Made by a program: the position numbers and the translations under genes | The notes under the pieces: model-generated | Told to the model about the DNA's origin: nothing | The model's input: the letters and a program-made list of their open reading frames with translations, nothing else | Database searches by the model: none | Shown here: positions 34,966-42,448 of the stretch, piece after piece | Numbering within the stretch: position 1 is the first letter of the stretch | Layout of the letters: the number at the start of each line of letters is the position of its first letter | From: a bacterium | Lineage (GTDB): Bacteria; Verrucomicrobiota; Verrucomicrobiia; Limisphaerales; UBA11358 | Assembly (NCBI GenBank): GCA_021780905.1 | Contig: JAJXXW010000042.1 | Span: 124,001-188,000, forward strand | Direction: 5' to 3' | Length of the DNA stretch: 64,000 nt

Positions 34966-35589
34966 TCACACTTTCTTCCAAACCACCCGCCGCCCCACCA
35001 CCGAAATCTCCTTACGCGCCAAGGCCGCGACACAGCGCGGATACAGCTCATGCTCCGCCGCGTGGATGCGCTGGTGCAACGTTTCCGGCGTGTCGTCGTC
35101 CAGCACCGGCACGGCCGCCTGCCCGATGATGGCGCCGGAATCCACGCCGGCGTCCACGAAATGCACCGTGCAACCGGCCACCTTCACGCCGTGGTCGATC
35201 GCCTGCTTCCAGGATTGCAGGCCGGGAAAGCACGGCAGCAGCGACGGATGGATGTTGACGATGCGCCCCGCGAACGCGCGGAGAAAATCACCTTTCAACA
35301 CCCGCATGAAACCGGCCAGCACAATCAAATCCACCTGGGTGTTTTGCAGCACGGCCACAAACGCCCGCTCGGCATCCTCATCCAGCTTGGTGCGGAACTG
35401 GCCGGGGGCGATGAATTGCGCGGGAATTTTCCGTTCGCGCGCGTGGGCGAGGATGCCGGCGTTTTCCACGTCGCTTAAAACGATGGCGATTTCCGCCGGA
35501 ATTTTTCCCGCCGCCACCGCATCCGCAATGGCGACAAAATTCGAGCCTTTGCCGGAACCCAGGACACCAATGCGAAAAGGTGTGTTCAC
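34966..35589 (-). CDS. purN: Phosphoribosylglycinamide formyltransferase
   Basis: Folate-dependent GAR transformylase of purine synthesis (207 residues). The N-terminal RIGVLGSGKGSNFVAIADAV, the core LIVLAGFMRVLKGDFLRAFA, the catalytic segment GRIVNIHPSLLPCFPGLQSW (Asn and His of the NIHPSLLP motif) and GCTVHFVDAGVDSGAIIGQA (with the catalytic Asp) are all present. The length is normal. An FG-GAP repeat gene ends 6 bp upstream on the same strand, so purN may be read from that gene's transcript, although the two are functionally unrelated. Confidence 0.97.
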   Translation of the reverse strand: MNTPFRIGVLGSGKGSNFVAIADAVAAGKIPAEIAIVLSDVENAGILAHARERKIPAQFIAPGQFRTKLDEDAERAFVAVLQNTQVDLIVLAGFMRVLKGDFLRAFAGRIVNIHPSLLPCFPGLQSWKQAIDHGVKVAGCTVHFVDAGVDSGAIIGQAAVPVLDDDTPETLHQRIHAAEHELYPRCVAALARKEISVVGRRVVWKKV

Positions 35590-35595
35590 CGGTTT

Positions 35596-37908
35596 TTACT
35601 CCTGTGGATAAACGATGATCCGGTCGTGGACGAGGACGATGAGGTCGTTCTTGTGGTCGCCGGTCACGTCGGCCACGGCGCATTCGCGCGGCTCGGGGAG
35701 CGCGTTTTGCGCGCCGCGAAAGGTGTGCTGCTCGAAGACCGGCCAGCGGTCGCCCGCCACCAGCTTGCCCGCCGGCGTGAAGTTCACCAGGTCGAGATAG
35801 TTCCTCGCCGTCTCCATAAAGATGAGCTGCTTGCGGCCGCTGCCGGTCAAATCGCCGGCAATCACGTCGTTCAAGTAACCGTCCTTGATGGGCGTGTCGT
35901 AATCATCCAGGCGCGTGAGTTTCCAGACGTCGCCGCCGAGCGGCAGCCACGCCACGGAGTTTTGCCCGGTGAACGCCACCGCTGGGCCGCCCAAGGCCAC
36001 CGGCTGGACGGCGCTGAACGTCGTCACCGGCAGGTCAATGTTTTTCACCACCTGCCACACGCCGGCGGCGTCGCGTTCGCACAGGGTCAACTGCTTGTGT
36101 TCCGCGTCGAACAAAAACAGCGACGGCACGGCGTTCGCGCCTTTCGCCACCGCCGCCACGCCGACGATGCGCGCATCGCTGTCCGAGCCGTTGATCTGGT
36201 CCTTCACGCGGAACGTCCACTCCGGCGGGTTCGTGGAGCCGGCAATCTTCGCCTCCGGCTCCAGCACCACGGCGCGGATGAAATTTTTCTGCGGCAGGAG
36301 CAGTTCGGTTTTGCCGTTGCCCTCCAGATCGGCGGCAGCGAGCCACGGCTGTTCCATCGCGCCGCCCGGCGGATCCACGTTCACCTCGTCAAACTTGCCG
36401 TCCGGCTTCTGCAGCAGCACCTTGATTTTTTCGTAGGGAATGAGCACCACCAGATCCGCCAGGCCGTCCTGGTTCGCATCCTGAATGGCCAGCGTGGTCG
36501 GGTTAGACTTGAAACTGTCGCTCAACTTCTGCGTCGCGGTTTTGCCGTCGGCGGTGCGCGTGACCAGCGAGCGGACGCCGTCCTTGTCCACGATGATCGC
36601 CAGCGTGGGCTTGGCGCCGGGCTTGAGCGCGCCCACGGCCATCGCCAGCGGCTTGCCGTCCAGCGGCAGCGGCGTGGGAAACGGGAGGCTTCCGTGCTTG
36701 TCGAACTGCGTCACGGCGACGGCATTTTCATCGCGGCTCAACAGGAAAATTTCCGGATGCCCGTCCTGATTCCAATCCGCCACCGCGATTTGCGAAACGC
36801 CGGCGAGGCTGGGAAATTTTTTGGGCGGTGCCAGCGTGCCGTCCGCCTGCTGGAGATAAACCGAGAGCTGGCCGCTTTCCGGTTCCGCCACGATCAGGTC
36901 GGCGCGGCCGTCGCCGTCCACGTCGGCCCAGAGCGCGCCGCGCCGGGCGGCGTCGGACTTGTTGAGCGGCAGGATTTGCAACTGGCCCTGCCGAAATTTT
37001 CTGGTGAGTGGCTCGGCCGGCTGGCGCGTGAACTGGGAGACTTCCGCGCGTCCGGTCGCCTGCACGATATCCACGAGATAATTCGTCTTGCCGCCCGCCA
37101 ACGTGTCCAGCCAGAACGAGCGGATGGGCTGCGTCTTGAAATAAATTTCCGGCCCCAACTGGCCGCCGGCGTTTTGCAGCCGCACGCGAATGGGCGTCGG
37201 GCTGTCAAAGTCCACGAACACCAGGTCGTTTTTCCCGTCGCCGTCAATGTCGGCCATCTGGATGGCCTTGGGCGTGCCGGAATAGGGAATTTTGACCGGC
37301 TCGGCGAGCGTGTGATCCGGCTGTTGCGCGAGGAAATAAACCGAGCCGTTGTCGCCCAGCAGGGCGATGTCGGGGAGTCCGTCGCCGTTCAAATCGCCGA
37401 CGGCGAGCGCGTTCGCGTCCATCCGGCCATCATCCAGGTGCCAGCGCTTCGGCTCGCTCCAGCCGTTGGTGCCACGATTGTAGCGGACGACCAAATCCTT
37501 CGTGTCGCCAAAATAAACCAGGTCTGGCCGGCCGTCGCCATTGACATCCGTGACGGCGAGCGCGGAGATGCGCTCCTCGGTGGGCAGCGAGTCGATGCGA
37601 AACCGCGAGCCGGGCGGCAGGTCGTTGATCTCCGGCTTTTGTTCCGGCACGACGTCCGTGCGGTTCGGCTTGCCGGTCAGGTTGTAAAGCAGATTGATTT
37701 TCGAGCGCAAATTATTGGCGACAATGATGTCGTTCAAGCCGTCGCCATCCAAATCCGCCACATGCAAATTGCTGATCTGCTGGTCAATCGGAAAAACCTC
37801 CTTGCCGGTGAAACCAAACGGATTTATCCCGCCAGTTGCTCCGGTCGAATCAGCAAAACCAGCCACTGTCGCCAGTGCCAGCAAACCCGCTTTCAGATAA
37901 CAGTTCAT
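35596..37908 (-). CDS. Exported FG-GAP/VCBS repeat protein
   Basis: Exported protein of 770 residues, started at the ATG at 37908 so that the signal peptide (about residues 1-24, ADSTGA at the end) is N-terminal; an earlier in-frame start adds 53 residues of no clear family. At least eight FG-GAP/VCBS repeats with calcium-binding DxDGDG-type loops are visible, for example LHVADLDGDGLNDIIVANNL, LAVTDVNGDGRPDLVYFGDT, MADIDGDGKNDLVFVDFDS and WADVDGDGRADLIVAEPESG. These build beta-propellers. Such proteins serve in adhesion or surface display; the ligand is unknown. There is no sorting signal at the C-terminus. Confidence 0.92.
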   Translation of the reverse strand: MNCYLKAGLLALATVAGFADSTGATGGINPFGFTGKEVFPIDQQISNLHVADLDGDGLNDIIVANNLRSKINLLYNLTGKPNRTDVVPEQKPEINDLPPGSRFRIDSLPTEERISALAVTDVNGDGRPDLVYFGDTKDLVVRYNRGTNGWSEPKRWHLDDGRMDANALAVGDLNGDGLPDIALLGDNGSVYFLAQQPDHTLAEPVKIPYSGTPKAIQMADIDGDGKNDLVFVDFDSPTPIRVRLQNAGGQLGPEIYFKTQPIRSFWLDTLAGGKTNYLVDIVQATGRAEVSQFTRQPAEPLTRKFRQGQLQILPLNKSDAARRGALWADVDGDGRADLIVAEPESGQLSVYLQQADGTLAPPKKFPSLAGVSQIAVADWNQDGHPEIFLLSRDENAVAVTQFDKHGSLPFPTPLPLDGKPLAMAVGALKPGAKPTLAIIVDKDGVRSLVTRTADGKTATQKLSDSFKSNPTTLAIQDANQDGLADLVVLIPYEKIKVLLQKPDGKFDEVNVDPPGGAMEQPWLAAADLEGNGKTELLLPQKNFIRAVVLEPEAKIAGSTNPPEWTFRVKDQINGSDSDARIVGVAAVAKGANAVPSLFLFDAEHKQLTLCERDAAGVWQVVKNIDLPVTTFSAVQPVALGGPAVAFTGQNSVAWLPLGGDVWKLTRLDDYDTPIKDGYLNDVIAGDLTGSGRKQLIFMETARNYLDLVNFTPAGKLVAGDRWPVFEQHTFRGAQNALPEPRECAVADVTGDHKNDLIVLVHDRIIVYPQE

Positions 37909-38156
37909 GCGCGCAACCTGCCAGCCGCAGGGTAAATTGGCGAGATTATTCGGGGCGGGAATGTTCCGCTGACGCTCCGCGCCAGCAGCTTGATTGTTCG
38001 TTGCACCGATGGCGTTGGTGCGATCACAAAAGTCTGCCATTGAGGTTGAGCCATTTAGAGCATTCACTCCGCGCCGTGGCGAGCAGCCGGGCCGGCAAAA
38101 TAATTTGACATTTTTTAATTTTGAATCATTCTAACCGCATCTGTTAATTTGACAGA

Positions 38157-38270
38157 CTCATAAAGAGTGGTTGAGGGACTGGCCCGATGACACCACGGCA
38201 ACCGATTGAACTGGTTTTCAACGTCAGGTGCCAATTCCAGCTCGAGCATCATTAGCTTGGGAAAAATGAG
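38157..38270 (+). promoter_or_regulatory. SAM-I (S-box) riboswitch
   Basis: A clear SAM-I aptamer. The closing stem P1 is CTCAT (38157-38161) with ATGAG (38266-38270). Inside, the conserved run AGAGTGGTTGAGGGACTGGC, then CCGATGACACC and CGGCAACC, is followed by the GGTGCCAATTCCAGC block. These match the S-box core nearly base for base. A terminator follows at 38291-38321, so SAM probably switches off transcription of the threonine-synthase-like operon that begins at 38430. Confidence 0.95.
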
Positions 38271-38290
38271 AAGAGCACAACCGTTTTGTC

Positions 38291-38321
38291 GCCCCTTCTC
38301 CTTGTGAGCCGGGGCTTTTTT
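38291..38321 (+). terminator. Riboswitch expression-platform terminator
   Basis: The stem GCCCC (38291-38295) with GGGGC (38311-38315), extended loop, is followed by six T. It is 20 bases after the aptamer and 108 bases before the next gene, as expected for a SAM-controlled attenuator. Confidence 0.75.
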
Positions 38322-38336
38322 GTTGCCCGGAACAAA

Positions 38337-38416
38337 GTAGGACAGGCGTCCCGCCTGTCCAGCCAAAGGCAAAAACCGCTTAAGCGGAAAAGGAGCAGGA
38401 GAGACGCCTGCCCTAC
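38337..38416. repeat. Palindromic intergenic repeat, copy 4
   Basis: An 80-bp element with ends GTAGGACAGGCGTC and GACGCCTGCCCTAC and inner hairpins (GACAGGCG/CGCCTGTC and CCGCTTAAGCGG). It lies between the riboswitch terminator and the threonine-synthase-like gene, so it is part of the leader RNA of that operon. Confidence 0.8.
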
Positions 38417-38429
38417 GTTGAAAAAATTT

Positions 38430-39689
38430 ATGACTGACAAGCATCAAGGTTACATGAAGGCGCTCAAGTGCCGCGAGTGCGGACGCGAATACCCGCTCGA
38501 AGCCACGCACGTCTGCGAGTTCGACTTCGGCCCACTCGAAGTCGCCTACGACTACGACCGCATCAAAAAATCGCTGACACGCGACGTCATCGCGTCGCGC
38601 CCGAAAACCATGTGGCGTTACCGCGAACTGCTGCCGATCGCGGGCGAACCGACGGTTGGCCCGCTCGTCGGTTTCACACCGCTCGTCAAGGCGGACCGGC
38701 TGGCGAAGGCGCTTGGCATCCGCGAACTTTACGTCAAGAACGACGCCGTCAATTACCCGACGCTTTCGTTCAAGGATCGCGTTGTCAGCGTCGCCTTGAG
38801 CCGCGCCCAGGAACTTGGTTTTAAGACCGTCGCGTGCGCCTCCACGGGAAATTTGGCGAACTCCGTCGCCGCCAACGCCGCGAGCGCCGGACTGAAATCC
38901 TACGTTTTCATTCCGTCAGATTTGGAGCACGGCAAGATTGTCAACTCCCTCATCTACGGCTCGAATGTCATTGGCATCAAAGGCCATTACGACGAAGTGA
39001 ACCGGCTCTGCGCCGAAATCGCCGGCAAATTTGGCTGGGCGTTTGTGAACGTCAATATGCGCCCCTACTACGCCGAAGGTTCCAAAAGCATGGCGTATGA
39101 AATCGCCGAGCAACTCGGCTGGCGCGCGCCCGACCACACCATCGCCCCGATGGCGTCCGGTTCGCTGCTCACGAAAATTCACAAGGGCTATCAGGAACTC
39201 GTTAAGGTCGGCCTCATTGCCGATACGCAGCCGAAAGTCTATGGCGCGCAAGCCACCGGCTGCTCGCCGATTTCCGCCGCGCAAAAGGCCGGGCTGGATT
39301 TCTTCAAGCCCGTGAAGCCCGACACGATTGCGAAATCGCTCGCCATCGGCACGCCGGCCGATGGTTTTTATGCGCTCAAGGTGATGCGCGAAACCAACGC
39401 CGCGGCCGACGACGTGACCGACGACGAAATCCGCGACGCGATCAAATTGCTCGCCGAGACGGAAGGCATTTTTGCTGAGACCGCCGGCGGCGTGACCGTG
39501 GGCGTGGCCAAGAAACTCATTGCGTCCGGCAAGATTCCGAAGGATTCTTCCGCCGTCATCTGCGTCACCGGCAACGGCTTGAAGACACTCGACGCCGTGC
39601 AACATCACTGCGGCAAACCGCGTGAAATCAAGCCGAGCCTGCGCGAGTTCGAGGCGCTGCTGGCGCAGGAAGAAAAAGTGAATGCGTAA
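38430..39689 (+). CDS. Threonine-synthase-like PLP enzyme (possible homocysteine synthase)
   Basis: PLP fold-type II enzyme of the threonine synthase family (419 residues). The N-terminus has Cys residues in a zinc-ribbon-like patch (CRECGREYP, Cys14 and Cys17, then HVCE, Cys29; a fourth Cys is replaced). The PLP lysine is Lys115 in LSFKDR, and the phosphate loop is ASTGNLANSVAANAA. By family it would turn O-phosphohomoserine into threonine. However, it follows a SAM-I riboswitch and lies with a ThiS/MoaD-like carrier and a NIL-domain gene, a methionine/sulfur context. It may use O-phosphohomoserine and carrier-bound sulfide to make homocysteine. I start at the ATG at 38430; one at 38454 is possible. 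Annotation as plain ThrC is the alternative. Confidence 0.9.
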   Translation: MTDKHQGYMKALKCRECGREYPLEATHVCEFDFGPLEVAYDYDRIKKSLTRDVIASRPKTMWRYRELLPIAGEPTVGPLVGFTPLVKADRLAKALGIRELYVKNDAVNYPTLSFKDRVVSVALSRAQELGFKTVACASTGNLANSVAANAASAGLKSYVFIPSDLEHGKIVNSLIYGSNVIGIKGHYDEVNRLCAEIAGKFGWAFVNVNMRPYYAEGSKSMAYEIAEQLGWRAPDHTIAPMASGSLLTKIHKGYQELVKVGLIADTQPKVYGAQATGCSPISAAQKAGLDFFKPVKPDTIAKSLAIGTPADGFYALKVMRETNAAADDVTDDEIRDAIKLLAETEGIFAETAGGVTVGVAKKLIASGKIPKDSSAVICVTGNGLKTLDAVQHHCGKPREIKPSLREFEALLAQEEKVNA

Positions 39690-40160
39690 ATGATTGAGCC
39701 GCCCGCCAGCATGGTTTCAGAATTGTCCACTTGGAATAATGGGCGCGGAGTCAGTTTGGAAACATGGACTGAATGCATTGGCAATTTCAAATTAGCAGTC
39801 GGATACGCAGCCGTTTTTTGGCCGAAGTTTGTCTTGTTTTAAGATTATATCCTCAGAGAAAACTTCTCTGTGGATTCACTGCGTGGATTTGAGACGCAGC
39901 ACAAAGGAAACAAACAATGCACTGAATGGGTTATTAACCATTTACACTTGGATGGTATCCAACACCACGGTTGCGAAGACATTTCATGAGATAAACTCGC
40001 ATTCCTTGGCAAGACGCTAAAAGAAATATGGGAAGCCAAATTGCGTTGGCAATTTCCCGACAGACCTTGCGTTGTTGAATTTTATCAACCAAAAGACAAA
40101 AAGAATTTAGTCGAATACCAGATAAGTTTCTGGCAAAAGAAACACGAGACACCAAAATAA
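39690..40160 (+). pseudogene. Conserved hypothetical gene with two in-frame stops
   Basis: A single 157-codon frame, beginning with an ATG that touches the stop of the preceding gene, is interrupted by TAA (codon 51, 39840-39842) and TGA (codon 100, 39987-39989), but otherwise reads like a normal protein. Pieces include WNNGRGVSLETWTECIGNFK before the first stop, VDSLRGFETQHKGNKQCTEW between the stops, and LAFLGKTLKEIWEAKLRWQF after the second. It ends at TAA 40158-40160. Low GC and the absence of frameshifts suggest recent inactivation of a short cargo gene. The family is not recognised with confidence. Stop-codon recoding cannot be excluded from sequence alone, but there is no sign of it. 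Confidence 0.7.
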
Positions 40161-40163
40161 TTT

Positions 40164-40439
40164 ATGTCCAAAAAAGTCCGCATCCCCACGCCGCTCCGCA
40201 AGTTGACCAACAACGAGGAGCTGGTCGAAGTCAACGCCGCCAACATCGGTGCCGCCATTGATGAACTGCAAGCGCGGTTCCCCGGCATCGCCGAACGTCT
40301 GGTGGACGAAAAAGGCGAAGTCCGCCGGTTCGTGAACATCTATGTGAACGAGGAAGACATCCGCTTCCTCCAAAACCGTGCGACGCCGCTCAAAGACGGC
40401 GACGAAATCAGCATCATCCCCGCCATCGCCGGCGGCTAG
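40164..40439 (+). CDS. MoaD/ThiS-type sulfur carrier protein
   Basis: Ubiquitin-fold sulfur carrier (91 residues) ending in the required Gly-Gly (IIPAIAGG). The beta-grasp pattern is clear: RIPTPLRKLTNNEELVEVNA, the helix IGAAIDELQARFPGIAERLV, then RRFVNIYVNEEDIRFLQNRA and TPLKDGDEISII. Proteins of this type, after activation to a thiocarboxylate, donate sulfur in molybdopterin, thiamin, cysteine (CysO) or methionine (HcyS) synthesis. The absence of moa and thi genes and the SAM riboswitch upstream favour the last. It starts 3 bp after the broken gene and 474 bp after the PLP enzyme. Confidence 0.93.
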   Translation: MSKKVRIPTPLRKLTNNEELVEVNAANIGAAIDELQARFPGIAERLVDEKGEVRRFVNIYVNEEDIRFLQNRATPLKDGDEISIIPAIAGG

Positions 40440-40448
40440 AGATTTGCC

Positions 40449-40502
40449 GGTGGGGCGAGCGTCCTCGCGGGCCGCAAAGCTCGGCAGTAGCCTCGCCCCA
40501 CC
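40449..40502. repeat. Palindromic intergenic repeat, copy 5
   Basis: A 54-bp element with ends GGTGGGGCGAG and CTCGCCCCACC and a GCGGGCCGC inner part. It lies between the carrier and NIL genes inside the operon, so it is transcribed with them. Confidence 0.7.
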
Positions 40503-40549
40503 CATTTTTGAATCGCCAATCGGCAATCCTAAATCATAAATTCTCCGGC

Positions 40550-40840
40550 ATGCCAAAAGTTGTTAAAAAATTAGCGGCGAAAACCAAGCCCACGACGCCC
40601 ACACAACAAAGGTTGTGGCTGATGTATCCGCCGAAACTCATCAAGCAGCCGTTTATCTGGGAAGTCGCCAAGAAGTTCAAGGTGGTGACGAACATCCGTC
40701 AGGCCACGGTGACGGACGAAATTGGCATCGTCTGCCTAGAACTGGATGGCACCCATGTCGAGGTCGCCAAGGCCATCACCTGGCTGGAAAAACAAGGCGT
40801 GAACGTGGAACCGGTGGATCTCGGCGTGATTGCCGGCTAA
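40550..40840 (+). CDS. NIL-domain protein
   Basis: Protein of 96 residues consisting of a Lys-rich N-terminus and one NIL domain. The core is RLWLMYPPKLIKQPFIWEVA, then KKFKVVTNIRQATVTDEIGI and VEVAKAITWLEKQGVNVEPV. The NIL fold is an ACT-like ligand-binding sandwich found at the end of methionine ABC transporter ATPases and, with ferredoxin domains, in methanogen homocysteine synthesis proteins. That fits the SAM-riboswitch context. The ATG at 40550 gives this start; an upstream in-frame start lacks family support. A strong terminator lies 20 bp after the stop, marking the operon end. Confidence 0.9.
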   Translation: MPKVVKKLAAKTKPTTPTQQRLWLMYPPKLIKQPFIWEVAKKFKVVTNIRQATVTDEIGIVCLELDGTHVEVAKAITWLEKQGVNVEPVDLGVIAG

Positions 40841-40860
40841 AACTTTGTGGGGACAAACGA

Positions 40861-40890
40861 ACGGCGCGGATTGATTTCCGCGCCGTTTTT
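40861..40890 (+). terminator. Intrinsic terminator of the SAM-controlled operon
   Basis: Perfect 10-bp stem (ACGGCGCGGA at 40861-40870 with TCCGCGCCGT at 40877-40886), 6-base loop, and a T run. It closes the NIL-domain operon. Confidence 0.9.
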
Positions 40891-40946
40891 CCTTTCGCCG
40901 CAAGGTTTATATCGCGCGTTGAAAATATTTCCTTAAAATCCGCCGC

Positions 40947-42014
40947 GTGTTGAAACCGGTCATTCATTGGATGGAAAGCCAGGGCGCGTGGACGCCGTGG
41001 CTGTTCCTGGGGCTGTTTCTCGTGGCGTCGTTCCTGATGCTCTGGCGGCTGGAGGCGATGAGCGCGGGCGGCTTCGAGGGCACGGTGCTGGGCACGCTGG
41101 TCATGCCCTATTGCTCCGGCATGGGCAATTTGATTTTTGCGTTCATCCTCGGCCAGACCGGCGGCTCCGGCGCGGATGTGATGATCAATTCGCTGGTCAA
41201 CAACATCACCAACATGACGCTCGTGCTCGGCTTGCCGGCGATTTTCTGGGGCATGCACATCCTGCCGCAGAAAAAAGCGGCGGCGGGCAAAAAGAAAAAA
41301 TCCGAAGTCAAACTCAAGGCCAAAACCGAAGCAAAAATCAAAGCCAAAGCCGGCGGCAAGGGCGGCAAGGAACATGAATTGAACCGGCTTTCGCTGTTGC
41401 TGACGCTGACGGCGGTTTTGTTTTTCACCGGCGCGGTCTGGGCGCTCAGCCGCAAGGGACGGCTGGATTTCAACGACGGCCTGGTGCTGATCGGGCTGTT
41501 CCTGTTCTGGCAGGTGTTTCACATTTTTGAAGTGCTCAAGGCGAATGTGCGCCAGGGCAAAGCCCATTTCAGCCTGATGCTGCCGGTGAATCTCGCGCTG
41601 CTCGCCGTCGGCGCGTATGGGATTTACGTCAGCACCGACTGGCTGGTGGCGTGGGTGCAGCACAGCCACACGGGCTTCATCAGCGCGAAATATTTGGGCT
41701 GGCTGAGCGGCTGGCTGATGGTGCTGCCGAACGCGGTGCTGGCGTTTTACTATGGATGGCGCAAGCAACCGGAGGTGGTTTATGCCTCGCAGGTCGGCGA
41801 CGCGCACGTTTCCATCCCGCTGTGCCTAGGCGTTTACGCGCTGTATCACCCCATGGCGATGCCGGCATTTTTTCAGGCAAGCATGTTCATACTGCTCGTC
41901 GCGACGCTGCTGCACATGTTTTTTGTGGCGTTGTTTGGACGGCTGCCGCGCTGGGGCGGGGTCGCGCTGGTCGTCGCGTATGGCTGCTTCTTGAAAAAAG
42001 GACTGCTCGGCTGA
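40947..42014 (+). CDS. CaCA-family Na+/Ca2+ exchanger-like protein
   Basis: Membrane protein of 355 residues (GTG start) with about ten helices, of the Na+/Ca2+ exchanger (CaCA) superfamily. The first alpha-repeat is visible as MPYCSGMGNLIFAFILGQTG, then SGADVMINSLVNNITNMTLV, with the Gly/Ser/Asp/Asn pattern. The second-half repeat is less regular (VLIGLFLFWQVFHIFEVLKA, and later SIPLCLGVYALYHPMAMPAF). A very Lys-rich cytoplasmic loop (about residues 111-148, with KKKKSEVKLKAKTEAKIKAK) joins the halves. Ion specificity is not assignable. It is a single-gene unit after the terminator. Confidence 0.8.
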   Translation: MLKPVIHWMESQGAWTPWLFLGLFLVASFLMLWRLEAMSAGGFEGTVLGTLVMPYCSGMGNLIFAFILGQTGGSGADVMINSLVNNITNMTLVLGLPAIFWGMHILPQKKAAAGKKKKSEVKLKAKTEAKIKAKAGGKGGKEHELNRLSLLLTLTAVLFFTGAVWALSRKGRLDFNDGLVLIGLFLFWQVFHIFEVLKANVRQGKAHFSLMLPVNLALLAVGAYGIYVSTDWLVAWVQHSHTGFISAKYLGWLSGWLMVLPNAVLAFYYGWRKQPEVVYASQVGDAHVSIPLCLGVYALYHPMAMPAFFQASMFILLVATLLHMFFVALFGRLPRWGGVALVVAYGCFLKKGLLG

Positions 42015-42076
42015 CCGGTGGAATCAAAGGTTGAACTCCCCTGCCCGCCCGCCATATACTGCCTCCGGAAATTTTG

Positions 42077-42442
42077 ATGAGCGCCTTTCAAATCATCTTC
42101 ACGCCGACCGCCGCAGCCGAGCTGGCGCGAATGCCCAAGGAACTGCAACTGCAAATCCTCGGCGACTTTCGCGGCCTGCCGCAGCAGGTCGTCGGCAGCG
42201 AGCTGGAGGATTTCGGCAGGCTGGAGAGCGACGGCCACACGCTCCACCGTTTCCGCCTCGGCGACTACCGCGTCTATTTTGAGCGGCACCCGCTCGGCGT
42301 GCTGGTTCACCGCATCATGAGCCGGCATACGCTCAAGGATTTTTTCTTCCGCTCCGGCATCAAGGTGGGCGAAGACCAGGCGTTGCAGGAAAATCCGAAA
42401 TTCTGGGAACTCATCGAGAACGCGAAAACTCCCGGAAAATAG
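42077..42442 (+). CDS. RelE/ParE-superfamily toxin-like protein (orphan)
   Basis: A 121-residue protein with a RelE/ParE-like core. The pattern is FQIIFTPTAAAELARMPKEL, a second helix, and then HTLHRFRLGDYRVYFERHPL with the RxGxYRV strand of the RelE fold and a conserved Arg/Tyr. The C-terminal extension (residues about 90-121) is unusual. No antitoxin gene is beside it: the upstream gene is the exchanger, 62 bp away, and rpe converges downstream. It may be an orphan toxin, an RNase with another role, or it may pair with a distant antitoxin. Confidence 0.7.
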   Translation: MSAFQIIFTPTAAAELARMPKELQLQILGDFRGLPQQVVGSELEDFGRLESDGHTLHRFRLGDYRVYFERHPLGVLVHRIMSRHTLKDFFFRSGIKVGEDQALQENPKFWELIENAKTPGK

Positions 42443-42448
42443 TCCCGG

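Noticed and set aside
35626-37935. 769-codon plus-strand frame over the FG-GAP gene
   Set aside because: Antisense shadow; the minus strand has the repeat structure and signal peptide.
38286-38429. N-terminal extension of the ThrC-like gene
   Set aside because: The extra frame runs through the dispersed palindrome and the riboswitch terminator; family start is at 38430 or 38454.
39690-40160. Possible selenocysteine or other recoding at TGA and TAA
   Set aside because: Two different stop codons, no SECIS-like stem seen after the TGA; nonsense decay is simpler.
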